NCBI RefSeq assembly: GCF_021533215.1
Contig: NZ_JAJNKA010000006.1
Coordinates: 186,001 to 250,000, forward strand
Reading direction: 5' to 3'
Origin: Portibacter lacus
GTDB taxonomy: Bacteria; Bacteroidota; Bacteroidia; Chitinophagales; Saprospiraceae
Length of the DNA: 64,000 nt
Position numbers and translations under genes: made by a program
Shown: positions 53,665-62,620 of the stretch, one piece after another
How positions within the stretch are numbered: position 1 is the first letter of the stretch
Layout of the letters: each line of letters begins with the position of its first letter
Notes under the pieces: generated by a model
Told to the model about the DNA's origin: nothing
The model's database searches: none
Seen by the model: the letters and a program-made list of their open reading frames with translations, nothing else

Positions 53665-54999
53665 ATGTTTGATAGTTTACAGGATAAAATGGAATCCGCC
53701 TTTAAAAATCTTAAAGGTGAAGGGAAGTTAACGGAGATAAATGTAGCGCAGTCTATAAAAGAAATTCGAAGAGCATTAGTTGCTGCCGATGTTAATTATA
53801 AAATAGCAAAGGAATTTACGGATAAAATAAAAGACGAAGCGCTAGGTTCTAAGAACATACTGAAATCAGTTAAGCCAGGTGAGTTAATGGTTAAGATTGT
53901 CATGGATGAAATGACAACACTGATGGGTGGACAAGCTACGGGTATTAACGTAAAGGGAAATCCTGGAGTTGTTTTAGTTGCCGGTCTTCAAGGTTCTGGT
54001 AAGACGACATTTTCTGGGAAATTAGCCCTGTTTTTAAAAGAAAAGAAATCTATGAAGCCGCTATTAGTGGCTTGTGATGTATATAGACCTGCCGCGATAG
54101 ACCAGTTAACGGTATTAGCAGAGCAGATCGGTGCTGCAGTTTATAAAGAGCCGGAAAATAAAAATCCTGTTTCTATTGCTCAAAATGCAATTGCATATGC
54201 GAAAGGACATAGTCATGATGTAGTGATCGTCGATACAGCTGGTCGTCTAGCGATCGATGAAGTGATGATGACAGAGATCAGAAATATTAAATCTGGTATC
54301 AATCCGACGGAGACTTTATTCGTAGTAGATTCTATGACAGGGCAAGATGCTGTTAATACAGCTTTAGCTTTCAACGATGTAATCGATTATGACGGTGTTG
54401 TTCTAACGAAATTAGACGGTGATACGAGAGGTGGTGCTGCGTTATCTGTAAAGTACACAGTAGGAAAACCAATCAAGTTCGCTTCTACAGGTGAAAAGTT
54501 AAATACACTTGATGTATTCCACCCAGAAAGGATGGCTCAGCGAATCTTGGGAATGGGAGATATCGTTTCTTTCGTAGAAAAAGCACAAGATCAATTTGAC
54601 GAAGAAGAGGCGAAGCGTTTAGAAAAGAAAATAAAAAGAAACAAATTTGATTACAATGACTTCCTTCAGCAAGTTAATCAAATTAAGAAAATGGGTGATT
54701 TGAAATCACTTATGGGAATGATTCCCGGAATGGGAAAAGCCATTAAAGATATAGATATTAATGATGGAGCATTTTCTAAAGTGGAATCTATTATCTACTC
54801 TATGACTGAAGATGAACGATTGAAACCAGAGATATTAAACATGAGTCGTAAGCGTAGAATTGCGATGGGATGTGGACATAATATTCATGAAATCAATATG
54901 TTCGTTAAGCAATTCGAGCAGATGAGAAAGATGATGACTCAGATGAGTAAAGGAAAAGGAATGGAAAGAATGATGCAGCAAATGCAGCAAAAACGATAA
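53665..54999 (+). CDS. ffh: Signal recognition particle protein Ffh
   Basis: A 444-residue protein: N domain, G domain with LVAGLQGSGKTTFSGKLA (P loop), DTAGRLA, TKLDGDTRGGAAL, and the Met-rich M domain (LKSLMGMIPGMGKAI, MMTQMSKGKGMERMMQQM) that binds signal sequences and 4.5S RNA. It delivers nascent membrane proteins to FtsY. Single gene with its own promoter; no trmD, rpsP or 4.5S RNA found nearby. Confidence 0.97.
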   Translation: MFDSLQDKMESAFKNLKGEGKLTEINVAQSIKEIRRALVAADVNYKIAKEFTDKIKDEALGSKNILKSVKPGELMVKIVMDEMTTLMGGQATGINVKGNPGVVLVAGLQGSGKTTFSGKLALFLKEKKSMKPLLVACDVYRPAAIDQLTVLAEQIGAAVYKEPENKNPVSIAQNAIAYAKGHSHDVVIVDTAGRLAIDEVMMTEIRNIKSGINPTETLFVVDSMTGQDAVNTALAFNDVIDYDGVVLTKLDGDTRGGAALSVKYTVGKPIKFASTGEKLNTLDVFHPERMAQRILGMGDIVSFVEKAQDQFDEEEAKRLEKKIKRNKFDYNDFLQQVNQIKKMGDLKSLMGMIPGMGKAIKDIDINDGAFSKVESIIYSMTEDERLKPEILNMSRKRRIAMGCGHNIHEINMFVKQFEQMRKMMTQMSKGKGMERMMQQMQQKR

Positions 55000-55050
55000 T
55001 TTTGGTTGTCGTTTTATTGATATTCTAAATAATCTAGTTCATCTTAATTT

Positions 55051-55065
55051 ACTTGATGATCAAGT
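55051..55065. repeat. Near-perfect 15-bp palindrome upstream of the secreted protein gene
   Basis: ACTTGATGATCAAGT: two 7-bp arms (ACTTGAT/ATCAAGT) around one base, 71 bp before ATG 55136. It could be an operator, or by chance in AT-rich DNA. Confidence 0.35.
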
Positions 55066-55135
55066 TAAGTTTGAATTGGTCGTGGTCAGCAACTCTAGAC
55101 ATTGAATTAAAGTCTATTTTCATTTCAAAAACAGG

Positions 55136-56818
55136 ATGAAAGGCTTATTATTTTCAATTTTTATACTGACTGCGGTACTTGGGTCTAGTCAAGATCCGAC
55201 GGAATTACCACTTTTTTCAATAGAGCAATTGCAATATAAAGGTGGATTTAGATTACCTGCAAGTACATTTGGAGTTTCAAGTCTAAATTACTCTCAAGGT
55301 CCTATCGAATATAATAAGGATAATCACTCTTTATACATCGTAAGTCATACCTACCAGCAGGCGATCGCTGAATTTGCTATTCCAGAAATGATAGCGACAG
55401 ATGTTCTTTCAGAACTGAACATGGCAGGGAATCCTATTCAGAACTTTTCTTCCGTATTAGGCCGAGCAGAAACTGGTAATGTCGATAATATTGATCGCAT
55501 CGGAGGTATGGAGTACATTGATCATACCTTAATCGTTAATGGTTATCAATATTACGATGCAGGTGGCAATGTGACTGTCTCCACAATCATGGTCGATGAT
55601 AGTGATGATCTTGAAAATGCTACCGTTAAAGGGTTTTATTCTTATGACGCAAGAGCAGGAAATACCTCTGGTTGGATTTCTCCTATTCCAGAAGAATGGC
55701 AATCAATCTTAAGTGGTACACACATCACAGGACAATCTAGTGGAATTCCGATCATTTCGAGAACCAGCGTTGGGCCCACTGCTTATAGTTTTGATGCAGG
55801 AATATTTTCAGGTGAAATTGAAAATCCTGTGGAAACGAGTCAACTTTTAGACTTTAGTTATCCCAATGGGATTCATGAGGATTTATCGAATTCGGAGGGC
55901 GAAAATGATAAGTGGACGCATCTATCACAAGCAACTTATGGATTTATCGTTCCAGGAACGAGAACTTATTTGACCATCGGGAAGAGTGGGGGACATGAAT
56001 CAGGAGTTTGCTATAAATGTACGCAAGACAATGGTAATTTATGTGGTGGCTATTGTACACCAGTTGCTGCAGATAATTATCAATATTACTGGCTGTGGGA
56101 TATGAATGATTTAATAGAAGTGATGAATGGTGAACGTGTTGCTTATGATGTTCAGCCTTATGATTACGGTCAATTTAATACTCCTTTTCAAAATGGATTC
56201 AAAGTTATAGGAGGAGGGAGTTACGATCCGGAAAGCAATATCCTTTATCTTTCTATTAACGGAGCAGATAGAGAACAAGGTACTTACTCTAACCCGCCGG
56301 TTATTGTAGCCTATGAACCGGTCCAATCTGCAGTTGTGCCTGTAGAGTGGCTGAGTTTTGATGTTTTGATAAAAGATGAAATTCCTGTGCTTTCATGGTC
56401 AGTAGGTCATGAGAAGGATACAGAAGTTTTTGAAATTGAGCGAAAATCAACATTAGATTATGAAACAATCGGTAATGTATTAGGAAGCCAATCTGGTTCT
56501 TACCAATTCCAAGATCGAAATGCTCCTAATGGTCAACTCGAATATCGAATAAAGCAAGTAGATTTTAATGGCGATTATTCCTATTCTGAAACGAGAGTTA
56601 TTGATTTAAGACAGTCCTCAACGATATTTGTAAGCCCTAATCCAGTGGACGATATTCTTACCATTCACTCGAAAGAACCAGTGTTTGCTCGTCTGATTTC
56701 AGTAAGTGGCGCTGAACTATTTCATAATACAACTAATCAAATAGATCTCTCTGATTATGCGTCAGGTTTATACCTTTTGATTATAAACGGTCAGCATTAT
56801 AAAATCCTTAAGAATTAG
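55136..56818 (+). CDS. T9SS-secreted protein of unknown function
   Basis: A 560-residue protein with a signal peptide (1-18). The body (about 30-400) is beta-rich with several aromatic/Gly patterns (YKGGFRLP, SYDPESNILYLS, YDVQPYDYG) and a Cys cluster CYKCTQDNGNLCGGYC near 300-316; this could be a metal-binding or disulfide region. After a fibronectin-like stretch (about 400-475, LSWSVGHEKDTEVFEIERKS), a type A sorting domain follows (VSPNPVDDILTIHS to KILKN). I do not recognise the central domain. Its end overlaps the convergent sulfurtransferase gene by 11 bp. Confidence 0.75.
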   Translation: MKGLLFSIFILTAVLGSSQDPTELPLFSIEQLQYKGGFRLPASTFGVSSLNYSQGPIEYNKDNHSLYIVSHTYQQAIAEFAIPEMIATDVLSELNMAGNPIQNFSSVLGRAETGNVDNIDRIGGMEYIDHTLIVNGYQYYDAGGNVTVSTIMVDDSDDLENATVKGFYSYDARAGNTSGWISPIPEEWQSILSGTHITGQSSGIPIISRTSVGPTAYSFDAGIFSGEIENPVETSQLLDFSYPNGIHEDLSNSEGENDKWTHLSQATYGFIVPGTRTYLTIGKSGGHESGVCYKCTQDNGNLCGGYCTPVAADNYQYYWLWDMNDLIEVMNGERVAYDVQPYDYGQFNTPFQNGFKVIGGGSYDPESNILYLSINGADREQGTYSNPPVIVAYEPVQSAVVPVEWLSFDVLIKDEIPVLSWSVGHEKDTEVFEIERKSTLDYETIGNVLGSQSGSYQFQDRNAPNGQLEYRIKQVDFNGDYSYSETRVIDLRQSSTIFVSPNPVDDILTIHSKEPVFARLISVSGAELFHNTTNQIDLSDYASGLYLLIINGQHYKILKN

Positions 56819-57599
56819 TCACCAAATTATGGGTAAGTGCCCACTCAGTCCAAGATCCATCATATACTGACTTCGGATGGTCATGAGCGATCTCAGCAGC
56901 AAGCAGCAATATACATGCTGTTAACCCAGAACCACATGTGAATATCATGGGTTTTTCTGGATTGAATATTTGCTCAAGTTCTGATTTACTTTTATACTTA
57001 CCATTTTCTAGAACGCGACTAAATGGAATATTTACTGAACCTGGAATACTTCCACTTTTTAATTCAGCTCTAGGTTCCGGCGCCGTTCCATTAAATCTGC
57101 CTTCTGACCTCGCATCAATCAATTGTGATTTTCGAGAATCAATATTTTGTAGTATATCAAATGTTGACTTTATAGAATCCTCATTAAATTTAGCAGTAAA
57201 ATCACCAGATTCATATTTCTCATTGGACAAGTCTTCAGTTGTAAATTGTCGATCTTCCCAAGCAGGTAGACCACCATCTAAGACATGAACATCCTGATGT
57301 CCCATAGACTTAAACATATACCAGACTCTAGGAGCAGAATAAACTCCCATATTGTCATAAATAATAATCGTACTATCATTATTGATACCTAGTGCTCTTG
57401 CTTCTTTTTCGAACTGACTTGCAGAGGGCATGGTATTCGGGAATTGGCTTGATATATCACTGAATTTTCCGGGAAGGTCGAAATATCGAGCATTTGGAAT
57501 TTGGCAAACTCTTTCTTTCTTAGCTTTTAAACTTGCATCTAGAATAATAATGTTTTCATCATTCAGGTGTGCATGTAACCAATCTACACTTTTAATCAT
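56808..57599 (-). CDS. sseA: 3-mercaptopyruvate-type sulfurtransferase (tandem rhodanese)
   Basis: A 263-residue protein of two rhodanese domains. The second has the active-site loop MIFTCGSGLTACIL; CGSG(L/V)TA is the mercaptopyruvate sulfurtransferase loop. GSIPGSVNIPFSRVL and LIDARSEGRFNG also fit. It would pass sulfur from 3-mercaptopyruvate to cyanide or thiols. No signal peptide. It overlaps the next gene on the same strand (57596-58078) by 4 bp. Confidence 0.85.
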   Translation of the reverse strand: MIKSVDWLHAHLNDENIIILDASLKAKKERVCQIPNARYFDLPGKFSDISSQFPNTMPSASQFEKEARALGINNDSTIIIYDNMGVYSAPRVWYMFKSMGHQDVHVLDGGLPAWEDRQFTTEDLSNEKYESGDFTAKFNEDSIKSTFDILQNIDSRKSQLIDARSEGRFNGTAPEPRAELKSGSIPGSVNIPFSRVLENGKYKSKSELEQIFNPEKPMIFTCGSGLTACILLLAAEIAHDHPKSVYDGSWTEWALTHNLVTNS

Positions 57600-58078
57600 A
57601 GTTTTTCTTCTAGGTTTAAAATTATATTTCCGTAATCATATTGCAAATCTTCGTGAAGTTTTTCCAATTTCTTCTTAATAGAAGCCAATTCTCTTTCCAG
57701 TAATCCTCTTAAAACGGAACTCCTTCTAATCGAAGGTGAAAATTCTACCATTTGGTTGCAAAAATACAAGAGTAATTCTACTTCAGTTTCCTTATTCTTA
57801 GAATATCGGATGTATTTTTTAGTTTCTCTTAAGATTTTTCGAATACCCTTTTTTATGTAGTAGTAGGAGGAAGCATTAATTTCTTTAAATCGCTCCTCTA
57901 TTTCTTCTTTGATCGTATCGCGATAAGCTTCCTCATTTCCAGATTCAAACAGCAAGTAAGTCAGTAACTCTTTACTCTCTTTTTTGAATTTGGCCAAGTT
58001 CAAGCAAATTTCCATTAATTCACTGTGGGTTCTTAAACCAAGTTCTTTTTTTAATTCTCGTATACCAGCTGCTTTCAT
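57596..58078 (-). CDS. Conserved hypothetical helical protein
   Basis: A 160-residue, fully helical, charged protein: IRELKKELGLRTHSELMEICLNLAKFKKESKELLTYLLF, then SSYYYIKKGIRKILRETKKYIRYSKNKETEVELLLYF. I recall similar unnamed proteins in other Bacteroidota but cannot give a family number. No signal, no catalytic motif. Overlaps the sulfurtransferase start by 4 bp, so the two are cotranslated; it is preceded by the cspA terminator. Confidence 0.6.
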   Translation of the reverse strand: MKAAGIRELKKELGLRTHSELMEICLNLAKFKKESKELLTYLLFESGNEEAYRDTIKEEIEERFKEINASSYYYIKKGIRKILRETKKYIRYSKNKETEVELLLYFCNQMVEFSPSIRRSSVLRGLLERELASIKKKLEKLHEDLQYDYGNIILNLEEKL

Positions 58079-58092
58079 AATCCAAAATTAAT

Positions 58093-58120
58093 AAAAAAAG
58101 CCCGTCTAATAGACGAGCTT
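58093..58120 (-). terminator. Intrinsic terminator of the cold-shock gene
   Basis: On the minus strand AAGCTCGTCT-ATT-AGACGGGCTT forms a stem of about 10 pairs with one mismatch, followed by seven T. It lies just after the cold-shock gene (58150-58341) and before the start at 58078. Confidence 0.8.
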
Positions 58121-58149
58121 GCATGTAAATAAATATCTTAAGCGGATGA

Positions 58150-58341
58150 TTAGATTACTCTAACATTAATCGCGTTTAATCCTTTTTTACCTTCTTTTAA
58201 TTCAAACTCTACTGCGTCTCCTTCTCTGATATCATCTACCAATCCAGAAACGTGCACGAAGTGCTCTTCGTTTGAACCATCTTCTTTAATGAAGCCAAAA
58301 CCTTTGGTATCATTGAAGAATTTAACTGTACCTTTGTTCAT
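58150..58341 (-). CDS. Cold-shock domain protein (CspA family)
   Basis: A 63-residue protein: RNP1 motif KGFGFI at residues 13-18 and RNP2-like EEHFVHVSGL. It binds single-stranded nucleic acids and melts RNA structures. The usual Val-Phe-Val-His of RNP2 is His-Phe-Val-His here, which I recall as common in Bacteroidota. The promoter -7 box at 58374-58381 gives a short leader (about 25 nt), unlike the long cold-sensing leader of E. coli cspA. It ends in its own terminator. Confidence 0.92.
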   Translation of the reverse strand: MNKGTVKFFNDTKGFGFIKEDGSNEEHFVHVSGLVDDIREGDAVEFELKEGKKGLNAINVRVI

Positions 58342-58373
58342 TGTGAATAATACTTATATATGATTTAATGTTA

Positions 58374-58381
58374 CAAAGGTA
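58374..58381 (-). promoter_or_regulatory. -7 box of the cold-shock gene
   Basis: Minus-strand TACCTTTG, 32 nt before ATG 58341. The same 8-mer precedes mdh and the ArsC-like gene. No clear -33. Confidence 0.45.
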
Positions 58382-58586
58382 AATTAAATTTTTCATTTAA
58401 TTACGTTTTTGACACTTTCTTAATATTTTTTATATATTAAATATTTATATAATATAAATCTATTATCGCTGTTTTATTGGCATCTGAAAGGTATCTTAAC
58501 CATAAATTATTCTCTCACTATTTATATTTATTGAATTTAAAGAAGAAGAAAATTGACATAAACCATTTTCTGATTACAAATGGACT

Positions 58587-61091
58587 TTATATTTTTAAGA
58601 ATCGATACGCTTCAGCTTGGTCTCGATTGCTCACTTTGATAAAGTAAATTCCCTTCGGCCAAGCACTTACGTCTATTTTATCTTTGCTTTCATCTGTCAT
58701 GAAGAATACCCCTTGTGTATTATAAATCGAAATCGACTTATCGGAACTTATTCCAAGATGGATGTAGTCAGAAACTGGATTGGGATAGATAAGTATTTGT
58801 TCTTCTTCTATCGTTTCTGTGTTCGATACCATAATTTCGAAGTTAATATCATTCAAGCATCCAAGTCCATCTACAATTCTCAAAGTATGCTCTCCATTCT
58901 CTAAATCTGAAATATTGGTGCTCCCAGTCTTACCATCCCACCTATAAGTAAAAGGTGGTGTTCCTCCTTCCAGTATAACTTCGGCAGAATTTCCATCTAT
59001 TAATAAGTCATAAGAATAATGAATGTCATTGGGAATAAAAATAGAATCGTTACCAATGCAATTAAAATTTCCATAAGCATTTAAATGATACCATCCAGCG
59101 GATTGAATATAGGGTGACTCAAGATTAGATGTGAATGAATCTGGTCCATTCCATTGATAAGTAAAGTTTTCTAGATTCCGATCTAGTATCAATTTTCGTT
59201 CGCCTTCTTCGCAATTAATTTCCCCCAGTAATAAATCAAAATTTACATTATTACCTTTACTTGAAACATCGATGAAATATTCCGAGACACAATCATTTTC
59301 TTGAGTAAAAGTAAAGGTGTACAATCCAGGGAAGCTTACTTCACTACTTAGTTCATCAGATGTGAAATTATTAGGTCCGTTCCAGAAATAGGTGCCGGTA
59401 AGCGTATCTACGTCAGCATTTATTTTTCCAGTAAAAGTATTACAGTCTAACTCTTCCATAGACAGGGAAATAGCTTCGAGTTGGTGCTTTTGAGCAGTAA
59501 TGGTCGTCGTACATTTAGTTAAGCTATCACCATTAATATAAGTAAAAACTAATTGGTTAATCCCAGGTGAAAAGTTACTTGTGTAATCTTGACCAGGCTG
59601 AACAAAGTCATTGATAATGATAGAATCATTGGCATCAATTATTTCTCTTAGCACTTTTAAGTTATCGCAACCATTGATTAATTCAGGGGTAGTGTAAGTG
59701 AAGTTATTCATGCAAGAAATATTACTTTCTACCGTAATGTCAGTAGGACATTCACCCAACTGGACATCGCTTTCTACAATCACATTTATATCAGCATTAG
59801 AAGTATCTGACTGCATCGATTCATCTGTTACCATTAAGCTTACTTTATAATTTCCGGGATCTAGGTCAATGTTATAAGTCATTCCCTCCGAACCATTTTC
59901 ATTATAAATCGTGTGCTGCGTTGCTAGATTAATGACCACTATTCTCGAATCTATAATTTGGCAATTTTCAATTACTGCAGGAAATTCTATAGAAAAACTT
60001 CCTTTACAATTTTGAGGAGAAGTGAAGATTGTGGTATCCTGAATTTCTTGTGCAAGTTGTGGTGGTTCTACATCTACTAATGTAACTATAAACTGACAGA
60101 TGCCTACATTCCCTTCTTCATCTTTTGCTTCATAAATAATCTTATTCTCGCCAAGCGTCATGCTGTCTTGGCTATTACTCATTCCAGCAATGGCTTCTCT
60201 TTCAGTTAAGAGTTCCCCCTTGCTTGAAAATATGGATAGCATATAAGAGGAAATAGAAGTGTTATCTGTTACAATTGGATCTGTATATTCAAAACTTCCG
60301 ATGCATTCTCCTGGAATATTTTCTATATTTTGATCTTCACTACAGTTAGAATAAACTGGTTTATCTGTATCTCCATTTATTTGTGTTTCACAATCCATTC
60401 CATTCTCCTCAATTCTAAATTTCCGGTTCTTAACGCTTTTGAGTACTTCTTTGATCCATGAACAATTATTCAAAATTGGATTTTCCGTAATGATTAAACT
60501 ATCAGTTATAGAGAGTAAAAGTGGAAATTCAATAGCACTATTGAAGTTTTGATTCCGCTGCAAGGTGAGACGCTCTATTCTTTTCAATAAATCAAAAGAC
60601 CCAATGGAATCTAAACTATCTAGATTATTAAAAAATAAAGAAATATTCAGAGTTGTTAGATTGTTCAATCCATTAATCTCTAAAAGTTCTCGGTTATTTT
60701 CTACGATCAAAATAGAATCAATATGAGAAAATTGGAATGGGGAATTTAGTGTATCAGAATTGAAGACTTTCAGCGAGTCATTATCAGAAATGATGAATTG
60801 TGTTCCGATAGAATCAATCAAATCTAATCCGTCTAGGTGCTTTAGTTGATGGCAATTCATGATCACTAAATCACCTGCGATAAAATTCAAGCCTGCATTT
60901 CGAAGTGGCAATAGTGATGTGATCGGATCCACACCATCGTTATCGTCCACGATATATAAATCACCCATCACCCGCTCACAACCCAAAGTCTCAATATCCG
61001 TCTGACTTTGCAACAATAAAGCGTCACACTGAGCAATTCCGTGATTTAAGAAAATCAGGAATATAAAATTGATAATAGGTAATGTTTTCAT
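58587..61091 (-). CDS. T9SS-secreted multi-domain surface protein with LRR-like N-terminus
   Basis: An 834-residue protein with a signal peptide (1-20). Residues about 30-245 show receptor L-domain-like repeats (HLDGLDLIDSIGT, LLEINGLNNLTTL, LDSIGSFDLLKRIERLTL), about 250-470 are two or more HYR-like domains (GENKIIYEAKDEEGNVG), then PKD/SprB-like modules (about 540-740, VILEGGTPPFTYRWDG), and a type A sorting domain (IYPNPVSDYIHLG to AYRFLKI). Typical large surface adhesin of T9SS bacteria. It is followed by the cold-shock gene 245 bp downstream. Function (binding to polymers or cells) is inferred from domains. Confidence 0.82.
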   Translation of the reverse strand: MKTLPIINFIFLIFLNHGIAQCDALLLQSQTDIETLGCERVMGDLYIVDDNDGVDPITSLLPLRNAGLNFIAGDLVIMNCHQLKHLDGLDLIDSIGTQFIISDNDSLKVFNSDTLNSPFQFSHIDSILIVENNRELLEINGLNNLTTLNISLFFNNLDSLDSIGSFDLLKRIERLTLQRNQNFNSAIEFPLLLSITDSLIITENPILNNCSWIKEVLKSVKNRKFRIEENGMDCETQINGDTDKPVYSNCSEDQNIENIPGECIGSFEYTDPIVTDNTSISSYMLSIFSSKGELLTEREAIAGMSNSQDSMTLGENKIIYEAKDEEGNVGICQFIVTLVDVEPPQLAQEIQDTTIFTSPQNCKGSFSIEFPAVIENCQIIDSRIVVINLATQHTIYNENGSEGMTYNIDLDPGNYKVSLMVTDESMQSDTSNADINVIVESDVQLGECPTDITVESNISCMNNFTYTTPELINGCDNLKVLREIIDANDSIIINDFVQPGQDYTSNFSPGINQLVFTYINGDSLTKCTTTITAQKHQLEAISLSMEELDCNTFTGKINADVDTLTGTYFWNGPNNFTSDELSSEVSFPGLYTFTFTQENDCVSEYFIDVSSKGNNVNFDLLLGEINCEEGERKLILDRNLENFTYQWNGPDSFTSNLESPYIQSAGWYHLNAYGNFNCIGNDSIFIPNDIHYSYDLLIDGNSAEVILEGGTPPFTYRWDGKTGSTNISDLENGEHTLRIVDGLGCLNDINFEIMVSNTETIEEEQILIYPNPVSDYIHLGISSDKSISIYNTQGVFFMTDESKDKIDVSAWPKGIYFIKVSNRDQAEAYRFLKI

Positions 61092-61136
61092 TTTGGTTTT
61101 TTGGTTGATAACATTAATACGATCACATCATTCTAA

Positions 61137-62114
61137 CTAACTAGCAATCCAGGCAAATTTATATCCTTTTTCAGGTACCTTAATTCTATCTGAAATTCTC
61201 TGAAGTCGATCGGGTAGTGCTACGACATAATCTCTTGCTTTTTCTGCTGCATCATTAAATCCAGTTAGGTTTTCTATATTCCATTCGTTAGTCAACGATT
61301 TCATAATATCGATGTAATCCTGCGTCGTGTATACCATCGTTCTTTGTGCAGCATCTGAAAAATGGGTAAATAATTCACCTATTTTTCCACCTGTTTCTCT
61401 TAAGAAATGAGCAGGCATTACAATTTTCTTTTTCATCATGTCAGAAAAAGCAATCATCATTTCACTAGGGTCTATTTCAAATATCCTTCTAACGAATTCC
61501 GTATATGCTCGAGCATGACGTGCTTCGTCTGCTGCAATAACCCCACACATTTTCGCTAGAAGTGCATTACCTGATTGTTTTGCTAAGGTCGCAACTCTCC
61601 TATGGGAAACATTAGTGGCTAATTCTTGAAAACTGGTGTATACGAAATTTTTATAGGGATCGGTTCCTGTCTGAATATCAAAGCCATCATTGATTAAGTG
61701 TTGAGTAGAAACTTCCATTTCTTTCATATTTACCCTTCCGCTTAGATATAAATATTTATTCAATAAATCTCCATGACGGTTTTCTTCAGCAGTCCATGCC
61801 CTAATCCACTTAGACCATCCACCGCCTATTTCTTGGTTTACACCTTGTACACTCATTAACCAAGATTCGTATGTGGGAAGTGCTTCCTCAGTAATCGTAT
61901 CTCCGATGAGTACGGCGAATAAATCATAATCCATTTCTCTAGAAAGTTCCTGAATTTCATCGATGCGATCTTTGAAATCTTCTTTTGAGGAATCAGGAAG
62001 GAAGTCGGAAGGTTGCCAATTGGTATCGATTGATTTCAGATAAGTAGAAATCAAATCATCCATTGATTTTTCAATCGTTCCCATTACTTCTGCTCTGACA
62101 TTTATACTACTCAT
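61137..62114 (-). CDS. Acyl-ACP desaturase (di-iron, plant type)
   Basis: A 325-residue protein with the two di-iron boxes: TAEENRHGDLL (E110/E111, H114) and DEARHARAY near 196-204, plus a first Glu in the TEEALPTYESW region. This is the stearoyl-ACP desaturase family, which introduces a cis double bond into saturated acyl-ACP. It overlaps the PqiA-like gene by 4 bp (ATGA), and both may shape membrane lipids. No ferredoxin gene is adjacent. Confidence 0.88.
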   Translation of the reverse strand: MSSINVRAEVMGTIEKSMDDLISTYLKSIDTNWQPSDFLPDSSKEDFKDRIDEIQELSREMDYDLFAVLIGDTITEEALPTYESWLMSVQGVNQEIGGGWSKWIRAWTAEENRHGDLLNKYLYLSGRVNMKEMEVSTQHLINDGFDIQTGTDPYKNFVYTSFQELATNVSHRRVATLAKQSGNALLAKMCGVIAADEARHARAYTEFVRRIFEIDPSEMMIAFSDMMKKKIVMPAHFLRETGGKIGELFTHFSDAAQRTMVYTTQDYIDIMKSLTNEWNIENLTGFNDAAEKARDYVVALPDRLQRISDRIKVPEKGYKFAWIAS

Positions 62115-62611
62115 AATTTTTCTGTTTGATCAATTTTGAACATTTGAAAAGCCAAAATTGAAATAATACAATAAGCTAAAAAAAAATAAAATCCAATATG
62201 TATAAAGGCATGTATATTATCATCCGTTGACGTTGATAAAAATGCAATAAAAATAGCAACAATGAAGACATCTGCCATTGACCATTTTCCAATTACACCT
62301 AAGAAACGCTGAATCTGATGCTTTCTTGTTGAATTTTTAGAAACTATTCCCGTAATGATTAAAATTGCCTTGATAAACGGAATAAGAATACTAAAAAACA
62401 AAATTAGAAAACCGACTAAACCATTTCCATTTTTAAACAAATTTTTTACAGTTTCTACAATACTCTGTTGGGTATTATGCAAACTTATTTCTCCTAAAAT
62501 AGGAATTTTTGCACCAATATCAATACTCAAAATAGGAAGAATTAATCCTGGAATCAGTAGACCAATAGAAATGATGGTTAATGCAAGTGTCCCGATGTTT
62601 CTGCCACTCAT
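62111..62611 (-). CDS. PqiA-like small membrane protein
   Basis: A 166-residue protein with about four helices and the PqiA half-domain motif (RFLGVIGKWSMADVFIVAIFI). Canonical PqiA has two such halves and zinc Cys; this one is half-length and lacks the Cys pairs. PqiA proteins are inner-membrane parts of MCE lipid-transport systems. It overlaps the desaturase by 4 bp and may help lipid homeostasis; no MCE gene is present. It lies 9 bp after the S10 carboxypeptidase gene. Confidence 0.75.
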   Translation of the reverse strand: MSGRNIGTLALTIISIGLLIPGLILPILSIDIGAKIPILGEISLHNTQQSIVETVKNLFKNGNGLVGFLILFFSILIPFIKAILIITGIVSKNSTRKHQIQRFLGVIGKWSMADVFIVAIFIAFLSTSTDDNIHAFIHIGFYFFLAYCIISILAFQMFKIDQTEKL

Positions 62612-62620
62612 TCGTTCTTT

